Assembly (NCBI RefSeq): GCF_003385595.1
Contig: NZ_QNUE01000001.1
Coordinates: 1 to 64,000, forward strand
Direction of reading: 5' to 3'
DNA length: 64,000 nt
Source of the DNA: Chryseobacterium flavum
Lineage (GTDB): Bacteria > Bacteroidota > Bacteroidia > Flavobacteriales > Weeksellaceae
The notes under the pieces were generated by a model that ran no database searches, was not told where the DNA came from, and saw only the letters and a list, made by a program, of their open reading frames with translations. This document shows positions 1 through 7,136 of the stretch, one piece after another; the first letter of the stretch is position 1, and each line of letters starts with the position of its first letter. The position numbers and the translations under genes were made by a program.

Positions 1-20
1 TTATTATTATTATTATTATT
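1..20. repeat. TTA trinucleotide microsatellite
   Basis: Six consecutive TTA units open the window directly downstream of the first minus-strand gene, whose stop codon (16-18) lies inside the run. It cannot be seen how far the run continues to the left. Confidence 0.8.
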
Positions 21-609
21 TCAATTGGTAGTTAGAGTATTTACCATCTAAACCTAAAGGAATTATTTTACTCCCAGCAAATTTCCATTGCTCATTTTCA
101 AAAGTCCTTTGTCGTTCAAATCTTATATCAAAAAAATTACTTTTTTTGCTTTTTAAATCATAAACTGGAGAACGCTGACCTTCCGAACTTATTATATAAA
201 AAGCAGATGGTCTATTTTTGATAATAGTCTTTTCAAACTGATCCTTATAAATAATCGTGTCCTTTTGATTATAAACTGTGTATAAATAGTAATTAAAAGG
301 GTTTCCTTGCGAATCTTTTACATGGAAAACTATTTTCTTCCCTCTTTTCAAAGATTCATTAACAACTAATCTAGACCTCTGCGGACTACTGTCTAAAACC
401 AAGATAGTATCGTTTCTCAATTGCCAATTACCAAATATTTCTTCTTTTAAAAATTCTGTTTTTTTATAATATTTAAATGTCCCATCTTTTAGTAGGTTAA
501 TGCTTTCACAATAATGCGGAGCTTTATATGAATATTCCCTTAATTTACTCTCTTGAGAAAAAGAAAGTATTGAACACAAAATAAAATACAAACTATAACA
601 TTTCTTCAT
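16..609 (-). CDS. Exported protein, putative immunity protein of the HELKH toxin tip
   Basis: No family is recognised. The N-terminus is a Sec signal peptide (MKKC, a hydrophobic core to about residue 17, then SFSQ), so the mature protein of about 180 residues is periplasmic or outer-membrane associated. It is rich in Lys, Tyr and aromatic residues and has no catalytic motif that I can see. I chose the ATG at 609 because it opens the signal peptide; an upstream in-frame ATG at 654 would lie inside the toxin tip. It starts 5 bp after the stop of the HELKH metallopeptidase tip, the usual place for a cognate immunity gene. The immunity role is inferred from position and export only. Confidence 0.6.
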   Translation of the reverse strand: MKKCYSLYFILCSILSFSQESKLREYSYKAPHYCESINLLKDGTFKYYKKTEFLKEEIFGNWQLRNDTILVLDSSPQRSRLVVNESLKRGKKIVFHVKDSQGNPFNYYLYTVYNQKDTIIYKDQFEKTIIKNRPSAFYIISSEGQRSPVYDLKSKKSNFFDIRFERQRTFENEQWKFAGSKIIPLGLDGKYSNYQLK

Positions 610-614
610 ATTAG

Positions 615-1481
615 TTATTTTTTTCCACTGCCTTTTTGATAATCTTTTTCCCATCCTTTATATACTTCTTGGACAGCCGTACCTATTTTACCGGCTTGTA
701 TTGTTTGTTGTCGTAATGCTTTACCTTCTTTAGAATGAATGTCTATTGGACCACTAGGTAAAGTTTGGTATGCTGGAGGTGTCATTCCTTTTCCAAAATC
801 TTTAACATTCCCATCAGTCATTTTTAATGGATAGCCCTCTACAACAGCATTTGGCGTTTGAAAGAATTGAATCCCGTCCCTAATGCTCTTTCTCTATTAT
901 AAGATGCAGTCTCATCTGTTATATCATACAACTTTCCATAAGCTGAATTATCAACTACTAAAGATGTTTCTCCTGATTCATATTGATAGGCGTGTTTTAA
1001 TTCGTGTCCTACTAACCCTATCCTTTTATCCCCTATACCTATTTTAATTTCATTCGTCGATAAATCATAATTCATACTTCCTTCCTTGCTCGAACTATCT
1101 GAAAATATAGTATATACTTGGTCGGACTTCTCTAGTTTCGTAATTTCTCCTAATGTACTAGTATAAAAGACATTAATTTGCCACCTAACTCCGAGTCAAT
1201 AGAACCATTATCTATAAATGCTTTTAAAGCCCTCATATTAGAATTGAGTTGATTCTTATAATTTTTAACAATATCATCGGGATCTTAATTTTTCTACCAT
1301 CTGGATCGATATAACGTATAGGATTATTTACAGCATAAGTAAAAGGAGAGATATTAAGATAATTCTCTGCAAGTTCATCTATCACACCCCATCTCCCGAT
1401 ATCAGGCATATAGAATCTTGCTCCATAATCATACATTCCTGTTTCCTGTAACTCTTTCCCGTTGTACTTGTACTGATAAAC
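615..1481 (-). pseudogene. Orphan RHS core fragment with HELKH metallopeptidase toxin tip, three frameshifts
   Basis: Reading across three frames reconstructs one protein of about 285 residues. The first 60 residues are the end of an RHS repeat-associated core ([26 protein letters not shown], ending DPDG), as in the RHS gene upstream. A variable domain follows with GHELKHAYQ at about 1005-1030, a zinc metallopeptidase HExxH motif. The frame changes at about 1280, 1200 and 885, each time as if one base were missing. There is no start codon ahead of the core piece; the stop of the preceding lipoprotein gene lies 15 bp upstream. This is the layout of a displaced toxin cassette from a polymorphic RHS locus. 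Stretches 839-1075 and 615-821 remain open as separate short frames. Decay or sequencing error could each explain the shifts. Confidence 0.75.
1382..1472 (-). repeat. RHS core repeat copy 2 (orphan)
   Basis: About 90 bp closely match 4361-4450 in the RHS gene, coding the same peptide around [16 protein letters not shown]. The identity falls off sharply where the toxin tip begins. Such a repeat is a natural site for recombination that would swap tips. Confidence 0.75.
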
Positions 1482-1495
1482 TTAGGTATTATAGC

Positions 1496-1996
1496 TTACC
1501 AACCGTCATTATATTCCTCTTTCATCTTAGTACATTTTTTTAAAACTATTCTTTTCTGTGGATTATTATATGGAGCAGGTGGTAAAATTTTAAACTTTTC
1601 GTTCCTAGTCTTATTTTCAATATTTATCATACAATTATTCTCAATATTTTCAAAAAAGAAATAAAGTGTATAATTATTATAGACAGAAAATCCTTTCAAG
1701 TTCTCTATCTCCTTGGGCATATCACTAGCCAAGAGAATATCCATATGATTCTCATTTTGATCTTTTAAATAAATAAGAATTGATTTTTTAGATTTTTTAT
1801 CATGTCCATTCTTTTCTAGCTTTTTTATAAAATCATTTAGTTCTCTTTCTAAAGGTTCTTTAATTGTAATAAGATTTAATTTTACTTCAAAGTCTGTTTG
1901 AGATACATCATTATTATTTGCTAGCATTCCTTTTTTCTGAGAAGATGAATCACACGCCATACAAATAAAAAGAAAAATTAAAATGTAGAATTTCAT
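1496..1996 (-). CDS. Lipoprotein, putative immunity protein of the JAB-like tip
   Basis: A protein of 166 residues of no recognised family. It opens with a lipoprotein signal: a hydrophobic stretch, then the lipobox CMAC with Cys about residue 15, followed by DSSSQ. The mature part is Lys/Asn-rich and mostly polar. Its ATG overlaps the stop of the JAB-like toxin tip by 4 bp (ATGA), indicating translational coupling. That coupling and its position are the reasons for calling it the cognate immunity protein. A lipid anchor would place it in the periplasm or on the outer membrane. No experiment or homology supports the function. Confidence 0.6.
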   Translation of the reverse strand: MKFYILIFLFICMACDSSSQKKGMLANNNDVSQTDFEVKLNLITIKEPLERELNDFIKKLEKNGHDKKSKKSILIYLKDQNENHMDILLASDMPKEIENLKGFSVYNNYTLYFFFENIENNCMINIENKTRNEKFKILPPAPYNNPQKRIVLKKCTKMKEEYNDGW

Positions 1997-2331
1997 AATT
2001 TTTTGATTTTTTTCATTACTTGATCATTATATTGAACAGTTGATTTTACCTTTGTACCATAAATATTAAAATATTGAGGTAATCCCGCACCATTACTTTC
2101 TTTTAAATATTTACAGTATTGTCTATCTCCAGTATAATCATTTGGAGTACCGTCTGAGTTATAACCTGACGGTTTAAATTCTTTTAAATCTGTTGCATTG
2201 GGATGAGAATGCCAGTTATCCAATATTTTTAAATCTTTTCCTTTTCCATAGAATGAATAATTAAACCAAGCTTGAGCAGTATCTACATTGGATTCATGAT
2301 TCGTTGATATTATATAATAACCAAAAGCCAA
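1993..2331 (-). CDS. Orphan JAB/JAMM-like toxin tip, 5'-truncated
   Basis: 112 residues containing NWHSHP followed by PSGYNSDG and GDRQY, the HxHP ... PSG ... GD pattern of JAB-like toxin domains found at the C-termini of polymorphic toxins. JAMM proteins are zinc metallopeptidases, many acting on ubiquitin-like substrates. The only start is TTG at 2331; the frame extends a few codons upstream to a TAA, with no signal peptide and no RHS core. It therefore looks like a displaced tip cut off from its RHS carrier and probably not translated well by itself. It is coupled by a 4-bp overlap to the lipoprotein gene downstream. The family assignment is by motif only. Confidence 0.6.
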   Translation of the reverse strand: MAFGYYIISTNHESNVDTAQAWFNYSFYGKGKDLKILDNWHSHPNATDLKEFKPSGYNSDGTPNDYTGDRQYCKYLKESNGAGLPQYFNIYGTKVKSTVQYNDQVMKKIKKL

Positions 2332-2361
2332 CTCATTTGAATTGGCTTTGGTTTACAAATA

Positions 2362-2922
2362 TTATAATGTTCCATTCTCAAGTTCGTATTCATCATTTCC
2401 ATTTAAAAATCTATATAATACAATCTTGTCATCTGGATTTCCACATAATTTCAAATTGTTTGTATGTGCATTATAGTAAGATTTTGTCATTTGCAAAACT
2501 ATAATAATTACATTCTTAAGTTTATTTTGGTACAAGATATAACCTGATTTTTTCTTTAATACTTCTTGACTAATAACTAATTTATCTAAATAATTAGTCA
2601 TATAAGGTTTTAAGTCTCCCAACTTGTTTTTTATATTAAGAGAACTTGGAAAAATAAAATCACTACTTACTAATGTATCATTATCTAACTTTGTATAACA
2701 TTTATCTTTACTACATTTAGATAAATTTTTAATATCTGCGCTTGTAGTAACTAACAATATATTTTTTGACCCATCTATTTCATCATAATTTACCGTTTTC
2801 TTATGATGTATGGCTAAATAGTTGAAATCGCTCTTATGCATTATTTTGATAAATTCTATATCTTGTGCAAAAGACAAAAACGAACAAAGTATAAGCAATA
2901 TGGAATAAATTTTATTCTTCAT
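2362..2922 (-). CDS. Exported protein, putative immunity protein of the HEMGH tip
   Basis: 186 residues of no recognised family. It has a clear Sec signal peptide (MKNK, hydrophobic core, SFAQ cleavage region around residue 20), giving a periplasmic or surface-exposed product. Two Cys pairs (CSKDKC, and a later single Cys) may be structural. The ATG lies 2 bp after the stop of the frameshifted HEMGH metallopeptidase tip, as expected for an immunity gene. The next tip (JAB-like) follows its stop within about 10 bp. The role is inferred from position. Confidence 0.6.
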   Translation of the reverse strand: MKNKIYSILLILCSFLSFAQDIEFIKIMHKSDFNYLAIHHKKTVNYDEIDGSKNILLVTTSADIKNLSKCSKDKCYTKLDNDTLVSSDFIFPSSLNIKNKLGDLKPYMTNYLDKLVISQEVLKKKSGYILYQNKLKNVIIIVLQMTKSYYNAHTNNLKLCGNPDDKIVLYRFLNGNDEYELENGTL

Positions 2923-2924
2923 TT

Positions 2925-3211
2925 TTATTTTTCTTTTAAACTTTTAGGTTTTAAAAAATTTTCTTTCCCTGTATAATCTCCTGTAACAATTATCCTAAAT
3001 TGAGATTTACCGATTATTCCTGATGCAGTAGATTTGACTTGTTTATAGTATAGAACTTGTATTAGAGTAATTAGGATTAGACATTTTATCGTAACTTTCA
3101 GCATAATTCATCACGCCACCATCATTTTCACCTTGCTCAAAAGTATGACCCATTTCGTGAGCTCTTGTTTTGTCATTGCTGCTGAACTTTTATTAGCAAT
3201 ATATTTCCCTG
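2925..3211 (-). pseudogene. Orphan HEMGH metallopeptidase toxin tip, frameshifted
   Basis: Short frames joined end to end give a toxin-like tail. One frame (from about 3245) reads FAKFVKAGKYIANK. A second frame reads KTRAHEMGHTFEQGEND then NYAESYDKM, around 3075-3185. A third frame reads YYKQVKSTASGIIG and ends KSLKEK, stop at 2925. HEMGH is a zinc metallopeptidase HExxH motif. At least two frameshifts separate the pieces, so no single open frame exists and ORF callers miss it. It overlaps or abuts the end of the preceding immunity gene and is followed after 2 bp by a signal-peptide protein. It is best read as a decayed, displaced tip of the RHS gene. Confidence 0.65.
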
Positions 3212-3214
3212 CTT

Positions 3215-3667
3215 TTACAAACTTTGCAAAGCTGTGAAATTTGTTTGGTAAATATTCCAATTAATTCCATCTGTAATTAACCAGCTTACAATATTTGCAG
3301 TAATCAAATCGGATAAATCTTTCTTTAACATATTATCATCTATAATTGTTTGCATGTGATTAGTTTTAATAAAGTTTTTAAATTTCCAAAAAGAAAATTT
3401 GATATCATATTCATTTAAAGGAGCTTTGTCATATTCACAAATGATCCCATTTTTCTCTACTGTAAATCCTGAGCCATGGCATATATAGTTATATGTAGCA
3501 ACGGTTCCTTTTTCATACTTTCGTTCAACCAGATAACTCCAAATATTCATATCTTTTGGAATATCATATTCTTTTTTTAACACATTCTCAAAATTCACTA
3601 TGAAAATTAAATACTCTTCTAGCAATTTCTTCGTATTTATATCTTTATTTGAATAATCCACTATCAA
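3215..3667 (-). CDS. Putative cytosolic immunity protein of the ParB-like RHS toxin
   Basis: About 150 residues, without signal peptide or membrane segment, so cytosolic. The sequence is rich in acidic and aromatic residues (SFWKFKNF, Trp in several places). I do not recognise the family with confidence; it resembles small bacterial immunity-type proteins such as DUF6896, but that is only an impression. The start is TTG (3667) or, more likely, GTG at 3661, both inside the last codons of the RHS gene (stop 3645), so the two genes overlap and are probably translationally coupled. Position directly after the RHS toxin tip suggests that it neutralises that tip inside the producing cell. Confidence 0.65.
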   Translation of the reverse strand: MIVDYSNKDINTKKLLEEYLIFIVNFENVLKKEYDIPKDMNIWSYLVERKYEKGTVATYNYICHGSGFTVEKNGIICEYDKAPLNEYDIKFSFWKFKNFIKTNHMQTIIDDNMLKKDLSDLITANIVSWLITDGINWNIYQTNFTALQSL

Positions 3668-6600
3668 TTTGTTTTACTTTGTCTTTAAACATTTGCATTG
3701 CTTTTTGTCCTGTAACTTCAATAACTTCTAAAGTTTTATTTTCTTGTATTGCAGCCTGTATCCTATGATGCCCATCTAGTATATATCTTTCACCATCTTT
3801 TAAGTAAACAACAATTTTTTCACCATAAATGCTGATATCTCCCTCTTTCATTAGTTTAGCTAGTTTTTGTACTTTCTCTGTACTTTGAGCAGCTATTTCT
3901 GTTGATTTAAAAGCCTCTAAAGCTTCTTTACTTGCCAATAAATATTTTAATTCTCCTGCACCACTAATATATTCTAATGGTCCAGCTCCTCCTATAGGCT
4001 TTACCATTGAGATTTTACCATCCCTAGCCACAAGATAAGTTAATCCCCCGCTTTCCCATTCCCTACTATAAAAATGAGACCAGAATGTATTAATAGGAGG
4101 AAGAACTTGAGGCTGAGCATCGTGTTTTCTCTTTTCTTCTCTAAAAAAAGTAGCAATAGGATTTATAATATGCTTTTGTATCCAATTAGATTTTTTTCCA
4201 GTTAAAGTTATTTCTCCAATTTCTGTTACTTTTTGACCGTTTACTTTTTTACTAGGAGGATCTTCCTCTGTTAGCCCAACAGGATCAACGAAATTAACTG
4301 GATTATTAAAGCTATATCTAAAAGGTGAAAGCTCTTGATATTTTTCCGCCAACGGATCTACTACTCCCCATCTCCCAATATCAGGCATATAAAATCTTGC
4401 ACCATAATCATACATTCCTGTTTCTTGTAACTCTTTACCATTGTATTTATAATTCCGGTAACCTCCTAATAAACCTTTACCTCCACCAATATGATTGAGT
4501 CCAAAAGGATAATAATTGTTGCTGTCTGTAATTTCAAGAACACCTTCGCTGTTTTTGACATAGTTTACCCTTGCATTTCCTAAATGATCTTTATACTGGT
4601 AAATATAACGATTTTCTGTAAAGCTGTAAAACCCTTCAGAAGTTGGTACAAAATCAAGATTCCAGGAAGGGGTTATGGTTCCGGGATCCATTAAATCTAC
4701 ACCTTTATAAGCTTCCTGTTCATAAGCAACACTGGTTCTGCACCATTCACAAGGGGATAATACCTCCCTGTAACTGTATTGGAAACCATCTAAATAATCA
4801 GTCAGGATATTTGTGGTGGACTGGCCCTTTCCTCCTCCGGTAGTATAGGTCTTTCTCAGTTTTACTCCATCGGCACGATACAGATAACTCAGTCCAATAT
4901 TGACATAATTTCCCATAATATCTTTCTCAGTAATCGAAAAATTATATGGTAAATTAAGGTAATTGTATGTAATACTCCCAATTCCCTTATCTTTCATATT
5001 GACCATATTCCCGTTTGCATCGTAATCAATAATGTTATTTCCGCCTTCATAGCCTGTATCATTCAGAGCATTTTCTGTAATTTTAGTCAAACGGTTTCCG
5101 CTCAGCTCGTAATCCAGGTTGTCTACCAGTTTAGGGGTTAACTGTAATGGAGGTACCGCTGTCCTTTTAAGGTTGGTAATATTCCCGTTCAGATCATACG
5201 TAAGGTATTCATCAAAATTACCGCTATTTCCGGTTACCGGTTCTTTATAGAAGGCATTTTTTAACCTGTTTAAGGAATCATATTCAAAGTTATAACGCTT
5301 AAGAAGAGGATCTGAGCTACTATTCCAGTCGATCTCGGCAATATTCCCATTGTATCTGCCAGCTGCATTCGTTGGATTGATGGGATTATGATAACGGATC
5401 TCATATCCAAACAGTTTTCCGTTCAGGTTTACAGGATCATTGATTTTGGTCATCCATCCCCGGATATTATACTTATAATCAATCTGCTGGAGAGGTGATG
5501 TGGCTACCACTCCTCCTACTTTCTTATTTTCCAGCTGGGAGAGTTCATTGTATTTGTTCTGGGCCAGGATCTCAACAGGATTGCTGTCCACCTTATGACG
5601 GTGCATGGTCAGTCTGTTCTGGGAATCATACGTAAAATATTCAACAATATTTCTTTGGGTATCGGAAGCCAGCCTTTTATGATAGGTATTGGTCTGAAGG
5701 ACCGTGCCTGAAAAGTCAAGCTTGTGGTTGACAATAGTATATCCCCCAAGATGGTTAATGCTCCTTGAACCGATCACCCTTCCTTTGGTATCATACCAGG
5801 TATATGTCTTCGTCCAGTTGTCATCTTCAATGTTTTTGACATATGAAGCTACAGGAAGTCCTTTTGTGCTGCGGTTCTGCGAAGGATCATCCTTCAGAAG
5901 GGGCTGGGCAAACACATTGGTCACTGCAGGGGAACCGGGAGGATAGCTATCATAATAATTGACACTCAGTATTTGGGCAATATTGCTTAAAGGAGAGGCC
6001 ACTGCTGAATAGTATACAGCCATCCCGCTTATGGTAAAGGCAGTAGTGCTTCTTGTTTCATACAAATTATTGTTCAGCTCAACTGCATTCTGTAAAGACA
6101 GCCTGCTTCCTGTATTATTAATAAGACCTGTATATACCACTCTCCCGAACTGGTCATACTTGGTAAAAAGCCATTGTCCTTTACCTGCAAGGTTAGCATC
6201 CCGGGTCAGAACCAGTTGATCTGCCTTATTGTATACCATATGCTCCCAACCTTTTCCCGGAAGCTTCTTTTCCACCAAACGGTTCTTGCCGTCATAACGG
6301 TACTGGTAACACAAATCTTCCAATACAGTGGTGGTTACCTGCGTACCAACAGCTAAGCTTTTAAGGGCTAGGGATGCGGTAGGAGGAATGACAAAGGCAA
6401 GCTGGTTGTATTCATTGTAGATATAATAGGTATCTGCATTTTCTGTAGCACTCAGTACTTTACGTACCAGGATAACTTGGCCTTGTCCATTCTTAAATTC
6501 TATGGTTTCATTGCCATCTTCATCCTTAACAGAGTTTTTATACAGCTGGTTGGCCTTATAGAACCCATTTAACGCGTTGGTATCGTTAGCTACCTTTAAC

Positions 6601-7130
6601 ACAGAATTCGTCCTGTTTTCTGCAAAAGTGGTCGTTGTACTGTATTTTCTTACATCGGTATCGGTATTGACTGCATATCCAAATACAACAGGTTTACTGC
6701 TCCATGCATTTCCTACCTGGATCTGCTGTTGGATACGGTCTAAAGGGGATTTTTCCAGATCCTTCTCTGCATAGATCTTCTCTGATCCGTACAAAGAAGG
6801 CTGGGTGGCATTGGCCAATGGATTGGGAACGATTGCACCGTTCAAGGTACCAGGCTGGGGAACCGGTAAATAATCCTTTACCTGTCTTCCGAACGGGTCA
6901 TATTCGATGTGGGTGACCACATCCCTGCCCAGAGGGGAAGCTTTTACATTCACAATTTGTTTCGGCCTGCCCAACCCGTCAAAATACTGGACGGTATGGA
7001 TCTGTTTATTGGTATTGGCGGAATCAAGGTATACTTTTGTCTGGATATAGTTTTCAGTATTGGGAAGGGTTTGTGCATACATGGAGCCCGTTAGCATCAA
7101 AAGCCCAATGGGAGTTATTATTTTCTTCAT
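3645..7130 (-). CDS. RHS repeat protein (DUF6443 N-terminus) with ParB-like toxin tip
   Basis: 1161 residues. A Sec signal peptide (1-19, ending SMYAQ) is followed by a DUF6443-like region (about 25-150, with YFDGLGRP and YDPFGRQ), YD/RHS repeats, then the RHS repeat-associated core at about 900-955 ([26 protein letters not shown]). Everything after DPVG is variable tip. The tip ends with ILDGHHRIQAA at about 1117-1127, the ParB/sulfiredoxin-type nucleotide-binding and nuclease motif. RHS barrels in other systems enclose a C-terminal toxin released by self-cleavage; here the toxin is presumably a ParB-like nuclease. The gene starts 7 bp after its SpvB-like partner and overlaps the immunity gene. 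No VgrG, PAAR or T6SS gene is in the window, and Sec export suggests another delivery route. The tip is visibly more AT-rich than the core. Confidence 0.88.
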   Translation of the reverse strand: MKKIITPIGLLMLTGSMYAQTLPNTENYIQTKVYLDSANTNKQIHTVQYFDGLGRPKQIVNVKASPLGRDVVTHIEYDPFGRQVKDYLPVPQPGTLNGAIVPNPLANATQPSLYGSEKIYAEKDLEKSPLDRIQQQIQVGNAWSSKPVVFGYAVNTDTDVRKYSTTTTFAENRTNSVLKVANDTNALNGFYKANQLYKNSVKDEDGNETIEFKNGQGQVILVRKVLSATENADTYYIYNEYNQLAFVIPPTASLALKSLAVGTQVTTTVLEDLCYQYRYDGKNRLVEKKLPGKGWEHMVYNKADQLVLTRDANLAGKGQWLFTKYDQFGRVVYTGLINNTGSRLSLQNAVELNNNLYETRSTTAFTISGMAVYYSAVASPLSNIAQILSVNYYDSYPPGSPAVTNVFAQPLLKDDPSQNRSTKGLPVASYVKNIEDDNWTKTYTWYDTKGRVIGSRSINHLGGYTIVNHKLDFSGTVLQTNTYHKRLASDTQRNIVEYFTYDSQNRLTMHRHKVDSNPVEILAQNKYNELSQLENKKVGGVVATSPLQQIDYKYNIRGWMTKINDPVNLNGKLFGYEIRYHNPINPTNAAGRYNGNIAEIDWNSSSDPLLKRYNFEYDSLNRLKNAFYKEPVTGNSGNFDEYLTYDLNGNITNLKRTAVPPLQLTPKLVDNLDYELSGNRLTKITENALNDTGYEGGNNIIDYDANGNMVNMKDKGIGSITYNYLNLPYNFSITEKDIMGNYVNIGLSYLYRADGVKLRKTYTTGGGKGQSTTNILTDYLDGFQYSYREVLSPCEWCRTSVAYEQEAYKGVDLMDPGTITPSWNLDFVPTSEGFYSFTENRYIYQYKDHLGNARVNYVKNSEGVLEITDSNNYYPFGLNHIGGGKGLLGGYRNYKYNGKELQETGMYDYGARFYMPDIGRWGVVDPLAEKYQELSPFRYSFNNPVNFVDPVGLTEEDPPSKKVNGQKVTEIGEITLTGKKSNWIQKHIINPIATFFREEKRKHDAQPQVLPPINTFWSHFYSREWESGGLTYLVARDGKISMVKPIGGAGPLEYISGAGELKYLLASKEALEAFKSTEIAAQSTEKVQKLAKLMKEGDISIYGEKIVVYLKDGERYILDGHHRIQAAIQENKTLEVIEVTGQKAMQMFKDKVKQIDSGLFK
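4361..4450 (-). repeat. RHS core repeat copy 1 (in the intact RHS gene)
   Basis: This segment encodes the end of the conserved core just ahead of the toxin tip. It is duplicated at 1382-1472 in the orphan cassette with only scattered, mainly synonymous differences. Homologous exchange between the copies would replace the ParB-like tip by the HELKH tip and delete about 3 kb. Confidence 0.75.
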
Positions 7131-7136
7131 CGTGTA

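Noticed and set aside
2304..2504. Plus-strand frame in the toxin array
   Set aside because: Overlaps two minus-strand genes and has no protein-like features.
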